From the NCBI GenBank assembly GCA_017993775.1, contig JAGOMA010000029.1:1-64000 (forward strand): DNA of 64,000 bases, in the 5' to 3' direction. Position numbers and translations under genes: made by a program. The stretch comes from Chloroflexota bacterium (lineage in GTDB: Bacteria; Chloroflexota; Anaerolineae; Promineifilales; Promineifilaceae). Position 1 is the stretch's first letter, and each line of letters begins with the position of its first letter. The notes below the pieces were generated by a model. It was not told the DNA's origin, ran no database searches, and saw nothing but the letters and a program-made list of their open reading frames with translations. Below, one piece after another: positions 32,814 to 42,065 of the stretch.

Positions 32814-34511
32814 ATGACGACCTGGATACACTCTTTGCAAGAACGCGTGGGAAACGGCCGTGAGTTTCATTTCGACAGCGGCCGTTTTATCCGCGAAAAT
32901 ATTACCAAGAGCTGGATATTTACCCTCTGGCTGATCGTCCTGACTTATCTCACGCTTGCCTACACCATCAGCCAGTTTCGCAGCCTGCCATTTACCACGG
33001 GGGTGCTGGTGGTGGTGTGGCTGGTAACGGCAAGCCTGACGGTATACAACGAAATAACCCGCAGCCACAATGCCATGACATTGTGGCTGCGAAACAATCT
33101 TTACAGCTCCATCACCAATACGCTGCTCTCCCTGCTGCTGGTGTTGGCCATTGTAGCGGCCGTGTGGGGCTTTATTGATTACGCCTTCTTGCGCGCCAGC
33201 TTTACGCGGGTGCCAGAGGAAGCGCAGGCCATCCTGGCGCAATTCGATTCGCCCGGAGCGAATTGGGGCGCTGTCTTAGACAATATGCGCAATTTGATGG
33301 TCTTCCGCTACCCGAAGGAAGATAGTTGGCGTTTGGTGTTTGTGATCATCTATACGGGCGTATTGTTAGGCGCGAGTGCCTTTGTTTTTTCGCAAGAACG
33401 ATTTCGCCGTCATTGGCTGCGCCGGGTGTTGACCGGATTCTGGTTGGTGACGCCGATTCTAACGTTTGCTTTGCTTTTGGGAGTTAAACCTGTTCCCGGC
33501 CGGACGGTGGATTTTCTTATCAGGTTGCTGGCTGTTTTGGTGGGGCTGGTGGCTTTGTTTTTCTTATCGCGCGTGCTGCTGAAGCGGTTTCCCAGCCTGA
33601 TCGTGTCGTTTTTGGTGACTGTGTTGTGGGCGGCGGCGGCGGTAACGGCCGTTTCCCTCCTCAGCGGCACCCTGATGGCGGGTCTTAACCCCGATATTGC
33701 CTGGGGCGGTTTGCTACTCACCCTGATCATTGCCGTCTTTGCCATCGTCGCTTCATTTCCGCTGGGCGTGCTGCTGGCGCTCGGCCGGCGCAGCCAGATT
33801 CGCGGCATCCCACCCTGGCTCACCTATTCCACAGCGGCCGTATTTACCGCCTATTACCTGTATACCACCACCCTGCCTGCCTTCGCCGCCGCCGCCAGCA
33901 TCCTACAGCAATTATTCTCGCTCTGGCCCTTGTTATTCCTGGTCATCGCTTACCTGTTCCAGAAATATTTTAAGGGGAACGTGGTGGCGCTGTTCTGCAC
34001 GTTTTACATCGAAGGCATTCGCGGCGTACCGTTGATCACGGTCCTGTTCATGTCCATCATTTTGTTCCCCATCTTGCTGCCCAAGGGCATGGAAATCTTA
34101 AGTACCTGGCGCGTTATGGTTGCAGCCGCTCTGTTCGCCGCCGCTTACCTGGCCGAAAATGTGCGCGGCGGCTTGCAGTCCATTCCCAAAGGCCAATACG
34201 AAGCCGCCGATGCCATCGGCCTCAATACGTTCCAAAAATACCGCCTCATCATCCTGCCGCAGGCTATTCGCACGGTAATCCCGGCCATCGTTGGGCAATT
34301 CATCGGTTTGTTCAAAGACACAACCCTGATCGCCATCGTTGGTTTGGTTGAATTGTTGGGCGTTGCCAACCTGATCTCAGCGCAAACTGATTGGTTGGGT
34401 GTACGCCGCGAACCTTATATTTTCCTGATGCTCATCTACTTTACCGGTAGTTGGGTCATGGCCACCTCCAGTCGTCGCCTGGAGAAACGCATGGGCGTTG
34501 GTGAGAGATAG
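32814..34511 (+). CDS. aapM: Amino-acid ABC transporter permease (AapM type) with extended N-terminus
   Basis: A 565-residue permease, about 180 residues longer than typical AapM. The extra part is N-terminal and holds several additional hydrophobic helices (for example SWIFTLWLIVLTYLTLAYTI near 33-52, LLSLLLVLAIVAAVWGFI near 104-121 and the 165-290 region). The canonical permease domain occupies the C-terminal 200 residues, with FYIEGIRGVPLITVLFM and the EAA loop GLQSIPKGQYEAADAIGLNTFQKYRLIILPQ, which contacts the ATPase. The ATG at 32814 follows directly after the aapQ stop and a GAGAGATAACG site. Together with aapQ it should form the membrane channel. Confidence 0.88.
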   Translation: MTTWIHSLQERVGNGREFHFDSGRFIRENITKSWIFTLWLIVLTYLTLAYTISQFRSLPFTTGVLVVVWLVTASLTVYNEITRSHNAMTLWLRNNLYSSITNTLLSLLLVLAIVAAVWGFIDYAFLRASFTRVPEEAQAILAQFDSPGANWGAVLDNMRNLMVFRYPKEDSWRLVFVIIYTGVLLGASAFVFSQERFRRHWLRRVLTGFWLVTPILTFALLLGVKPVPGRTVDFLIRLLAVLVGLVALFFLSRVLLKRFPSLIVSFLVTVLWAAAAVTAVSLLSGTLMAGLNPDIAWGGLLLTLIIAVFAIVASFPLGVLLALGRRSQIRGIPPWLTYSTAAVFTAYYLYTTTLPAFAAAASILQQLFSLWPLLFLVIAYLFQKYFKGNVVALFCTFYIEGIRGVPLITVLFMSIILFPILLPKGMEILSTWRVMVAAALFAAAYLAENVRGGLQSIPKGQYEAADAIGLNTFQKYRLIILPQAIRTVIPAIVGQFIGLFKDTTLIAIVGLVELLGVANLISAQTDWLGVRREPYIFLMLIYFTGSWVMATSSRRLEKRMGVGER

Positions 34512-34536
34512 GCCGCAAAAGCGGAAGAGGTAAATC

Positions 34537-35313
34537 ATGACGACAACAAAAAGTATCCCAACAACCTTAACCAAGGCCGAAGAGGTCATTGTTTGTAAAG
34601 ATGTTCAAAAGTGGTATGGCGATTTTCACGCCTTGCGCGGCATTAGCCTGACAGTGAAAAAAGGGGAAGTGATCGTCATTCTGGGACCGTCTGGTTCCGG
34701 CAAATCGACGTTTATCCGCTGCATCAATCGCTTGGAAGAACACCAGCAGGGCGAAATAAGCGTCGAAGGAACGATACTCAACTATGACGTGCGCAACATC
34801 GCGGAAATTCGCCGCGAAGTGGGCATGGTTTTTCAACAGTTCAACCTGTTTCCCCACCTGACGGTGTTGGATAACGTGACCCTGGCGCCTATCCACGTCC
34901 GCAAGTGGTCGCGGGACCATGCGGAAGACCGCGCCATGCACTGGCTGACGCGCGTAGGTATCCCGGAACAGGCCAATAAATATCCGGGTCAGTTATCCGG
35001 CGGCCAACAGCAGCGGGTGGCCATCGCCCGTACTTTGACCATGGAGCCGAAGATTTTGCTGTTCGATGAGCCAACTTCAGCGTTGGATCCGGAAATGATC
35101 AAGGAAGTGTTGGATGTGATGCGTGATTTGGCGACCGAAGGGTATACCATCCTGGCGGTGACGCATGAAATGGGGTTTGCCCGTACAGTGGCGGATCGCA
35201 TTATTTTTATGGACGCAGGGCAAATTGTGGAAGAGAACACGCCGGAAAACTTCTTTACCAATCCTGATAATGAGCGCACGAAGCTGTTCTTAAACCAGAT
35301 TTTGCATCATTAA
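34537..35313 (+). CDS. aapP: Amino-acid ABC transporter ATP-binding protein (AapP type)
   Basis: A 258-residue ATPase of the polar amino-acid uptake family. Walker [10 protein letters not shown] (about 49-57), Q-loop [12 protein letters not shown], signature [15 protein letters not shown], Walker [15 protein letters not shown] and the H-loop AVTHEM are all intact. Family-specific stretches ([36 protein letters not shown]) match AapP/GlnQ. The ATG at 34537 follows AGAGG, 25 bases after aapM. It is the last gene of the transporter operon, and two hairpins downstream probably end the transcript. Confidence 0.94.
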   Translation: MTTTKSIPTTLTKAEEVIVCKDVQKWYGDFHALRGISLTVKKGEVIVILGPSGSGKSTFIRCINRLEEHQQGEISVEGTILNYDVRNIAEIRREVGMVFQQFNLFPHLTVLDNVTLAPIHVRKWSRDHAEDRAMHWLTRVGIPEQANKYPGQLSGGQQQRVAIARTLTMEPKILLFDEPTSALDPEMIKEVLDVMRDLATEGYTILAVTHEMGFARTVADRIIFMDAGQIVEENTPENFFTNPDNERTKLFLNQILHH

Positions 35314-35747
35314 TTCATCTTGGCAGATTAAGATTTGGTTGTGTGGGCGCTGCGTGATATGCGAGATCGTCACGCAGCGCTCGTTCCAATGCCTTCCCTC
35401 GGACTCCCGAAGTACACGCAACCTTTTGAACCAGCACAACCGGCCGCTGCGCCGGTTGTTTTGCGTTACGCCTGGGTAAAATCTGCTTAACGCCAAGCCG
35501 CAGAGGTAACGTTTGCCGCCCTGGCATAATCGACAGGTTTTTCTTCGTGGTGGTGCGCCTGCCTCCTGAAATCCCCCGCTTTTTACCGTTCATTGCATTG
35601 TGTCATCCACCAAACGGTTGATAGCCGTCCGCCTGTTGGTGGAGCGGCGAATCAGCCAATCGTTGTCGTCATTTCCCCTCATGGATTGATTCTAGAAAGG
35701 CAGCCATCGTCTACTATAGAACCATCTCGCAAGAAGGAAGGACAGCC
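35314..35747 (+). terminator. Intergenic region with two terminator-like hairpins after aapP
   Basis: 434 bp without a supported gene. It holds a perfect 11-bp hairpin GCGCTGCGTGA/TCACGCAGCGC at 35347-35380. A second hairpin, ACAACCGG/CCGGTTGT at 35436-35459, is followed by TTTTGCG and is the better intrinsic terminator on the plus strand. The last 60 bases carry the AAGGAAGGA ribosome-binding site of the next gene. Confidence 0.65.
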
Positions 35748-36659
35748 ATGAATCCGGTAATTGCAGTACACAATTTGCGCAAAACGTATGGGTCGGTAAC
35801 GGCCGTCGACACCATCTCCTTCACGGTGCAGCCGGGCGAAATCTTCGCCATCGTTGGCCCAAACGGCGCAGGTAAAACAACCGCGGTCGAATCGGTCATC
35901 GGACTGCGCAAACCAGACAGCGGTGACATCCGCGTGCTGGGTTTGGATCCGCAGACACAGAGCCGTGAATTGAAACAGCGCATTGGCATCCAATTGCAGC
36001 AAGCGGCCCTGCCCAGCCGCATCAAAGTGTGGGAAGCGCTGGCCTTGTTCGCCACGTTTTATGACCATACCCTTGCCTGGGAGCCGCTTCTGGAAACCTG
36101 GGGGCTGGCTGAAAAGCGCAATGCCCAATTTGCCAAACTCTCAGGCGGCCAGAAACAGCGATTGTTCATCGCCCTGGCGCTGCTCAACGACCCCGAGGTG
36201 GTTTTTCTCGATGAGCTGACCACCGGTCTGGACCCGCAAGCCCGCCATACCACCTGGGACGCCGTACGCGCCATCCGCGAGCAGGGCAAGACAGTCATTC
36301 TGGTGACTCATTTTATGGAAGAGGCAGAGCAACTGGCCGACCGGATGGCGATTATTGATGGCGGCAGAGTGGTGGCTCTGGATACGCCGCAGGCGTTGGT
36401 TCAGGGGCTTCAGGCGGGCAGCCGGGTGCGGTTTACCAGCAACAATGGGTTTGATGTCGGGCTGTTACGGCCGTTACCCGGCGTGACGCAGGTGGAGCAA
36501 AACGGCCGTCAAATCACCGTCTATGGCAGCGGCCCATTACTCAGCCACGTTGTCTTGGCCTTAAACAGCCAAAACCTGGCCCCCGCCGACCTCAGCGTCG
36601 AGCAGGCCAATCTGGAAGACGTATTTCTGGCCCTTACCGGCCGGCAAATTCGGGATTAG
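35748..36659 (+). CDS. ABC-2 type transporter ATP-binding protein
   Basis: A 303-residue ATPase of the drug/antibiotic or lipid exporter class (DrrA/CcmA-like). Walker A GPNGAGKTT (about 40-48), signature LSGGQKQRLFIAL, Walker B VVFLDELTTGLDPQ and the switch LVTHFMEEAEQLADR are present. The C-terminal extension (from about 215) is typical of DrrA-like subunits. It is followed after 47 bases by its membrane partner and then by a two-component system on the same strand, a layout often seen where the sensor detects the exported compound or envelope stress. The substrate is unknown. ATG after AAGGAAGGA. Confidence 0.9.
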   Translation: MNPVIAVHNLRKTYGSVTAVDTISFTVQPGEIFAIVGPNGAGKTTAVESVIGLRKPDSGDIRVLGLDPQTQSRELKQRIGIQLQQAALPSRIKVWEALALFATFYDHTLAWEPLLETWGLAEKRNAQFAKLSGGQKQRLFIALALLNDPEVVFLDELTTGLDPQARHTTWDAVRAIREQGKTVILVTHFMEEAEQLADRMAIIDGGRVVALDTPQALVQGLQAGSRVRFTSNNGFDVGLLRPLPGVTQVEQNGRQITVYGSGPLLSHVVLALNSQNLAPADLSVEQANLEDVFLALTGRQIRD

Positions 36660-36706
36660 TCTGGAATACGTCTGGCGGCAGAACCAGACAACCAAGGAGC
36701 GTTCTC

Positions 36707-37444
36707 ATGAAAACTTTATGGCATTTGATTTGGATAGAACTGAAATTGCAATTGCGCGAACCGGTTGGCGTCTTTTTTACCCTGGCGTTCCCCTTGATGC
36801 TGCTCTTCATCTTCGGCAGCATCTACGGCAACGAGCCGTCAGATTATTTGGGTGGCCACGGGTCCATCGACATCTCTGTGCCGGGCTACATCGGCATGAT
36901 TATCGGCACGATTGGGATGCTCAGTCTGCCCATTGCCCTCTCCACCTACCGTGAACAGGGTATCCTGCGCCGCCTGCAAGCCACGCCGCTGCCATCCAGC
37001 ATCATCCTCTGGTCGCAGGTGGCTGTCAACGTCATCATGACCCTGTTAGGCGCTTCGATGTTGGTGATCGCCGGGTTTGCCGTTTACGATCTCAGCGTGC
37101 CTCAGGCGTCGTTTGGGCTGCTGCTGGCCGTGATTTTAAGCGGGTTTAGCTTTCTGGCGGTGGGTTTTGTGCTGGCCGGGGTGCTGCCGACGGCGCGTTC
37201 GGCGCAGGCGGTGGGGATGGCTTTGTTTTATCCCATGCTGTTTCTTTCTGGCGCAGCCATGCCGCGCCAGGTGATGCCGGAAGGCGTGCAAAAATTCTCC
37301 GAATTATTGCCGTTGACCCATGTGGTAAAGTTGTTAGAAGGATTATGGCTGGATGGCGTCTGGAACCAGACCTCGTTAGCGGTGGTAGTGGGGCTGTTGA
37401 TGGTTTGTCTGGTCATTTCGCGGCGCACTTTCCGCTGGGAATAG
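36707..37444 (+). CDS. ABC-2 type transporter permease
   Basis: A 245-residue membrane protein with six predicted helices in the ABC-2 family pattern. The N-terminal cytosolic stretch WHLIWIELKLQLREPVGVFF precedes helix 1. YREQGILRRLQATPLP near 83-98 is the characteristic coupling region. The later GFVLAGVLPTARSAQAVGMALFYPMLFLSGAAMP near 152-185 is diagnostic of the family. It pairs with the ATPase upstream. ATG after AAGGAG. A perfect 13-bp hairpin follows its stop, before the histidine kinase gene. Confidence 0.9.
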   Translation: MKTLWHLIWIELKLQLREPVGVFFTLAFPLMLLFIFGSIYGNEPSDYLGGHGSIDISVPGYIGMIIGTIGMLSLPIALSTYREQGILRRLQATPLPSSIILWSQVAVNVIMTLLGASMLVIAGFAVYDLSVPQASFGLLLAVILSGFSFLAVGFVLAGVLPTARSAQAVGMALFYPMLFLSGAAMPRQVMPEGVQKFSELLPLTHVVKLLEGLWLDGVWNQTSLAVVVGLLMVCLVISRRTFRWE

Positions 37445-37465
37445 GTGCTGTTAAACGGACGTCAT

Positions 37466-37500
37466 CGGTCATGCGGCATTTTTACGGTGCCGCATGACCG
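37466..37500 (+). terminator. 13-bp hairpin between the ABC-2 permease and histidine kinase genes
   Basis: CGGTCATGCGGCA (37466-37478) pairs perfectly with TGCCGCATGACCG (37488-37500) around a 9-base T-rich loop. Only TCTTCG follows, so it is a weak terminator at best. It may partly uncouple exporter and kinase expression. Confidence 0.65.
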
Positions 37501-37518
37501 TCTTCGCAGGCAGGTGGG

Positions 37519-38778
37519 ATGATGAAAGAGGATGTAGAGGCAGGCGCGCAAAAAGATATTTGGGAACGGACGGGCTGGTTGTGGACGGCCGTTTTCCACC
37601 TCAATCTCGTCGTGGTCATTGTTTTAGGACTCACCAGCAGCGACAACGCCGGCTACGAGAGCCGTATTCTCGCCCTGGGCATTGGTTTGGCCGCGTGGCA
37701 GGCCGGGTTGTGGTACGGCCTGATGCGCCTGGAGCTGCGCGAACGGCCGTTGATATCGGTCCTTCTGGTGGCTGTCGGCGTCATCTTCTGGTTTTTGCTC
37801 GTCCGCATCGACTCCCTGTTCTACTTCTTGTTGGGTGGACTGTTCCCCTTCATCTACATTTTTTTGCCGATTGGCTGGGCGATTCTAATGACCTTTTTTG
37901 TCAATGGCCTGGCCGCTTACGATAATTATTTGATGAACCAGACGCCGAACTGGTGGGGCACGGGACTGTTGTATTGGCTGGGGTATACGGCCGTAGCCGT
38001 GTTGATGGGCATCTGGATTTACGCCATCATCCGCCAAAGTGCGCAGCGGCGAGAATTGATTGTGCAGTTGCAGCAAACACAGGCCGAACTGGTCGCCGCC
38101 GAGCGGCGCGAAGGCATGTTGGAAGAGCGCGAACGGCTGGCGCGGGAGATTCACGATACGCTGGCCCAGGGATTTACCAGCATTGTCATGCACCTGGAGG
38201 CCGCCGAGCAGGCCATCGACACAGATCCAGAGCGGCTGCGGCGGCATCTGAATAAGGCGCGAGAGACGGCGCGCATCAGCCTGGAACAGGCGCGCGATGT
38301 GGTGCAAGATTTGCGCCCCGACTTGCTGGCGCGCCAATCACTGCCGGAAGCGGTCGCGCGGGTGGCCGCGCGATGGCAGGAAGAGGCGGGGATTACGGCC
38401 ACGGCCGTCATCACCGGCGACACCCTGATACTGCACCCAGAGCTAGACATCACGCTGCTGCGCGCCGTGCAGGAAGCGCTGGCCAATGTGCGCAAACACG
38501 CCCAGGCGCAGCATGTGACCGTGACGCTTTCTTATTTAAGCGATATGGTACTGCTGGATGTGCAGGACGACGGCGTGGGCCTGGCCGGGGGAACGGCCGT
38601 GGCTCATCCACATTCCGGTGGGTTTGGGCTGGTGGCCATGCGCGAGCGGGTGACGAAACTGGGAGGCGAACTGCTCATCGAAAGTGAGCCAGGCGAAGGG
38701 ACAACCGTGGCCGTGTCGATTCCGTTGAACAATCAACAGCGAATCGATGCCGATGAACACAAAATGGGTGACGAATGA
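37519..38778 (+). CDS. NarL-family sensor histidine kinase
   Basis: A 419-residue membrane sensor. The N-terminal 170 residues hold about five to six hydrophobic helices with short loops, so the signal is probably sensed within or near the membrane, as in DesK/LiaS-type kinases. A coiled linker leads to a HisKA_3 dimerisation domain with phosphorylated His212 in EREIHDTLAQGFTSI. The HATPase_c domain (about 300-410) has NVRKHAQAQHVTV and the DDGVGL and GFGLVAMRERV glycine boxes. Its stop overlaps the start of the response-regulator gene (ATGA), giving tight coupling. Start ATG after AGGTGGG. Confidence 0.92.
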   Translation: MMKEDVEAGAQKDIWERTGWLWTAVFHLNLVVVIVLGLTSSDNAGYESRILALGIGLAAWQAGLWYGLMRLELRERPLISVLLVAVGVIFWFLLVRIDSLFYFLLGGLFPFIYIFLPIGWAILMTFFVNGLAAYDNYLMNQTPNWWGTGLLYWLGYTAVAVLMGIWIYAIIRQSAQRRELIVQLQQTQAELVAAERREGMLEERERLAREIHDTLAQGFTSIVMHLEAAEQAIDTDPERLRRHLNKARETARISLEQARDVVQDLRPDLLARQSLPEAVARVAARWQEEAGITATAVITGDTLILHPELDITLLRAVQEALANVRKHAQAQHVTVTLSYLSDMVLLDVQDDGVGLAGGTAVAHPHSGGFGLVAMRERVTKLGGELLIESEPGEGTTVAVSIPLNNQQRIDADEHKMGDE

Positions 38779-39422
38779 TAGACGAAACGAAAGGCCAGAT
38801 TCAGATAGTCATTGTGGACGATCATCCGGTGGTGCGGGAAGGGCTGGCCGGCATGTTGGCAGGGCAGGCGGATTTTGTCGTGGTGGGCATGGCGGCCGAT
38901 GGCGCGGAAGCGATTGCCCTGGATGCCCGTCTTGCGTCGGACGTTATTTTGATGGATTTGCGCATGCCGGGCGTGGATGGCGTGGGTGCGATTCAGGCGA
39001 TCAAAAGGCAACGGCCGTCGGCCAACATCCTCGTCCTGACCACCTACGACAGCGACGCCGACATCGTGCGCGCCGTGGAAGCAGGCGCTACCGGCTACCT
39101 GCTGAAAGACACGCCGCGCGAAGAGTTGTTCCGCGCCGTGCGCGCCGCCAGCCGTGGCGAATCGGTGCTGGCTCCGGCCGTCGCCGCCCGCCTCATGACC
39201 CGCATGCGCGCCCCGGCCGAAGAAGCACTTAGCAGCCGCGAAATTGAAGTACTGCAACTGGTTTCCACCGGCAACAGCAACCGCGAAATCGGCAAGGCGC
39301 TGCACATCAGCACAGCCACCGTCAAAACCCACCTCATCCACATCTTCGACAAACTGGGCGTTAATGACCGCACCTCGGCGGTAACGGTGGCCTTGGAGCG
39401 CGGAATTATTAATTTAGAGTAG
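38775..39422 (+). CDS. NarL/LuxR-type response regulator
   Basis: A 215-residue DNA-binding regulator. The receiver domain has the acidic pair VDDHP (about 14-18), the phosphoacceptor Asp61 in DVILMDLRMPGVDG and the switch Lys in LLKDTP. The C-terminal GerE/LuxR helix-turn-helix (about 152-205) reads LSSREIEVLQLVSTGNSNRE, then HISTATVKTHL. It is encoded in a four-base overlap with the kinase gene and so is its partner. The likely target is the upstream exporter operon, by analogy with LiaRS- and BceRS-like arrangements. I did not find a clear operator repeat. Confidence 0.93.
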   Translation: MIDETKGQIQIVIVDDHPVVREGLAGMLAGQADFVVVGMAADGAEAIALDARLASDVILMDLRMPGVDGVGAIQAIKRQRPSANILVLTTYDSDADIVRAVEAGATGYLLKDTPREELFRAVRAASRGESVLAPAVAARLMTRMRAPAEEALSSREIEVLQLVSTGNSNREIGKALHISTATVKTHLIHIFDKLGVNDRTSAVTVALERGIINLE

Positions 39423-39440
39423 GTTGCAACGGCACAAACC

Positions 39441-39526
39441 CTAAGGAACGAGAATTGAATAATTTACACGTTTAGATTGGACCAATCTCAGAAGATTGGT
39501 CCGATCTTTCGCATGTTATTTAAATT
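39441..39526 (+). repeat. Dispersed ~86-bp palindromic repeat, copy 2
   Basis: Matches 15696-15782 in the opposite orientation, with the same GACCAATCTcagaAGATTGGTC hairpin and a degraded TACACGT palindrome. It lies in the 230-bp gap between the response regulator and the Lon-like protease gene, directly before a CCTAAGGGTTT stem-loop. Confidence 0.85.
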
Positions 39527-39530
39527 TGCG

Positions 39531-39584
39531 CCTAAGGGTTTGCGCTTGCGCAGTTAGACCTTTTGGAAACTCAAACCCTTAGGG
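39531..39584. repeat. CCTAAGGGTTT stem-loop
   Basis: CCTAAGGGTTT (39531-39541) pairs with AAACCCTTAGG (39573-39583) around a 31-base loop. It is a variant of the AAGGGTTT family in which both arms carry the matching base change. Confidence 0.75.
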
Positions 39585-39652
39585 TCTTCCCAGAGTTTGC
39601 TATGTAGAGCGCACAGGAGTAACATTCCTTACTTTTTTCGAGGTAAAAATTG

Positions 39653-42022
39653 ATGCCCGTACAACCACTAACGCCAGAAAAACTCCGCCACACAGTCGAT
39701 CCCAATCTCTTTAATTTTGAAACAACCGCTGAATTGCCGCCTAGCACCCACATTATCGGTCAGCCGCGCGGCACGCACGCCATAGAATTTGGCATTGGCA
39801 TCCAAAGCCAGGGCTACAATATCTACATTTTAGGGCCGATGGGAACCGGACGGGCCACGGCCATTGAGCGATTCTTGCAAGATCGCACGGCCACGCAATC
39901 CCCGCCGGAAGATTGGATTTACGTCCACAACTTTAGTTTGCCCCATCAACCGCGCGCCATTGAACTGCCGGGCGGACAGGGTAGTGTTTTCCAGGCGCAT
40001 ATGGCGGCGCTCATCGCCCGGGTCAGCGAAGATTTGCCCACGGCGTTCGAAACCGAAACCTACAAAGACGCTATCCAGGCGACCCGCAATGCGTTTGATG
40101 CGCAGCAAGACGCCCTGCTCATGGCTTTGCAAGAAAAAGCGACAGCCCAGGGCTTTGGCCTGATCAAAACGGCCAGCGGCGTCACCATTGCACCAGTGCG
40201 GCACGGCCAGCAGCTAACTCCAACCGAACTGCAAAATATGTCCCTTGCTGAACAGCAAGAGCTGGAAAACTTGCTAGAGGCATTGAGCGAAGAGTTGGAA
40301 GAAACCCTGTACCAGATTTACCAGTTGGAAACTGGTATGCGGCAGCAAATCCAGGAAATTGATCGCACCGTAGCTGAAGCGGCCGTGCAGCATCATTTTG
40401 CCGAACTACACGAGACCTACCAGGCTCATCCTGAGGTGTTGCTCTATCTGGACGAGGTTCACCAGGATGTTTTGGACCAGATCGACGATTTTGCGCCGCA
40501 GTTAGACAGCGATGAAGAGATCAATTTGCGCCGGTATGAGGTAAATCTGGTTGTCGATAACAGTAAAACGGATGGCGCGCCGGTTATTGTGGAGCAGAAC
40601 CCGACGTATAACACGTTGTTTGGGCGCCTGGAATATGAAATGGAATCCGGCGTGGTGTTTACGCATTTCACCAATATCAAGGCGGGCAGTTTGCACCGGG
40701 CGAATGGCGGCTATTTGATAATGCAGGCGACGGATTTGTTGAAGAATCCGGAGGCCTGGGAAGCCTTGAAGCGCGCTTTACGCGGACAGGAAATTCAAAT
40801 TGTGCCTTATGCCACTATGGACGACACCCGCGTGCTGGCCAAGTCGTTGATGCCGGAGCCAATTCCGCTGAAGGTGAAAATTATCCTGATGGGCAGCATG
40901 GATGTGTATTATCTGATGTACCAGCAGGACGAAGATTTTTCGGATTTGTTTAAGGTGCGGGCTGATTTTGATTCCACGATGCTGCGAAATTTGGACAATA
41001 TGCAAGAATACGCGCATTTTGTCGCCACACGCTGCCATGAGGAAAAGCTGCGCCATTTTGACCGCACGGCCGTTGCCAAAGTCATCGAGTTTGGTTCGCG
41101 GTTGGTGAGCCAGCAGACCAAGCTGTCTACCCGGTTTGGAGCGGTTACAGACCTGATTCGGGAAGCGAGCTATTGGGCGGGGGTTAACGGCCGTACCACC
41201 GTCACCGCCGCAGATGTCCAGCAAACTCTCAACGAGCGCATTTACCGTTCCAACCGCGTCGAAGAAATTATCCAGGAAGAAATTTTAGAAGGCACGTTGT
41301 TCATCGCCACCCGCGGCGCAGTCGTCGGGCAAGTGAATGGGCTGTCGGTGATGGATATTGGCGATTACAGCTTTGGCCAGCCGGGGCGCATCACGGCGCG
41401 CACCTTCATGGGTGAGGGTGGCGTCATCCACATCGAGCGGGAAACGGAAATGTCTGGCCCCATCCACGAAAAGGGCGTGCTGACCCTGAACGGTTATCTG
41501 GGCGGTACGTATGCTCAACAGCAGCCGTTGTCGCTGACCGCCAGTCTGACCTTTGAGCAAAATTACGTGGGCATCGAGGGGGACAGCGCCTCTTCCACCG
41601 AATTGTATGCCCTGCTTTCCAGTCTCAGTGAGATCCCCATCAAGCAGGGGATTGGCGTGACCGGTTCGGTGAACCAGCGGGGCGAGGTGCAGCCGATTGG
41701 CGGCGTGAATGAGAAGATCGAGGGCTTTTTCCGGGTGTGCTGCGCGTGTGGGTTGGATGGCGAGCAAGGGGTGATTATTCCCGCCAGCAATGTGGACTCA
41801 TTGATGGTGCATGAAGATGTGGTAACGGCCGTTACCCAGGGCAAATTCCACATCTGGCCGGTGCGCACCATCGACGAAGGCATCGAACTACTCACCGGTA
41901 TTCCGGCCGGCGAATTGGACGCCGATGGCCTCTATCCGGAGGGTACAGTCCACTATGCCGTGCAAAACCGCCTGCTGGAACTGGCTGAAGATCTGAAAAC
42001 GTTTGGCAATGGGGAAGAGTAA
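39653..42022 (+). CDS. Lon-family ATP-dependent protease (AAA_32 type)
   Basis: About 789 residues. The N-terminal two thirds form the AAA_32-type region with a Walker-A-like loop GPMGTGRATA (near 62-71), a long helical insert (about 170-270) and a downstream AAA core (GGYLIMQATDLLKNPEAWEAL). The C-terminal Lon protease domain has the Ser-Lys dyad: Ser645 in EGDSASSTELYALLSSLSEIP and Lys688 in GGVNEKIEGFFRVC. It belongs with the putative LonB/YcbZ-like proteases rather than LonA, because no LonA substrate-binding N-domain is present. Start ATG 39653 follows GAGGT. It is convergent with the RfbH gene, with a shared terminator between them. Confidence 0.9.
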   Translation: MPVQPLTPEKLRHTVDPNLFNFETTAELPPSTHIIGQPRGTHAIEFGIGIQSQGYNIYILGPMGTGRATAIERFLQDRTATQSPPEDWIYVHNFSLPHQPRAIELPGGQGSVFQAHMAALIARVSEDLPTAFETETYKDAIQATRNAFDAQQDALLMALQEKATAQGFGLIKTASGVTIAPVRHGQQLTPTELQNMSLAEQQELENLLEALSEELEETLYQIYQLETGMRQQIQEIDRTVAEAAVQHHFAELHETYQAHPEVLLYLDEVHQDVLDQIDDFAPQLDSDEEINLRRYEVNLVVDNSKTDGAPVIVEQNPTYNTLFGRLEYEMESGVVFTHFTNIKAGSLHRANGGYLIMQATDLLKNPEAWEALKRALRGQEIQIVPYATMDDTRVLAKSLMPEPIPLKVKIILMGSMDVYYLMYQQDEDFSDLFKVRADFDSTMLRNLDNMQEYAHFVATRCHEEKLRHFDRTAVAKVIEFGSRLVSQQTKLSTRFGAVTDLIREASYWAGVNGRTTVTAADVQQTLNERIYRSNRVEEIIQEEILEGTLFIATRGAVVGQVNGLSVMDIGDYSFGQPGRITARTFMGEGGVIHIERETEMSGPIHEKGVLTLNGYLGGTYAQQQPLSLTASLTFEQNYVGIEGDSASSTELYALLSSLSEIPIKQGIGVTGSVNQRGEVQPIGGVNEKIEGFFRVCCACGLDGEQGVIIPASNVDSLMVHEDVVTAVTQGKFHIWPVRTIDEGIELLTGIPAGELDADGLYPEGTVHYAVQNRLLELAEDLKTFGNGEE

Positions 42023-42032
42023 ACGATAAACA

Positions 42033-42060
42033 AAAGGCGAGTGTCGCATCACTCGCCTTT
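42033..42060. terminator. Bidirectional intrinsic terminator
   Basis: AAAGGCGAGTG (42033-42043) and CACTCGCCTTT (42050-42060) form an 11-bp stem with short T tracts on both strands. It separates the convergent Lon-like and RfbH genes. Confidence 0.8.
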
Positions 42061-42065
42061 GCGCA

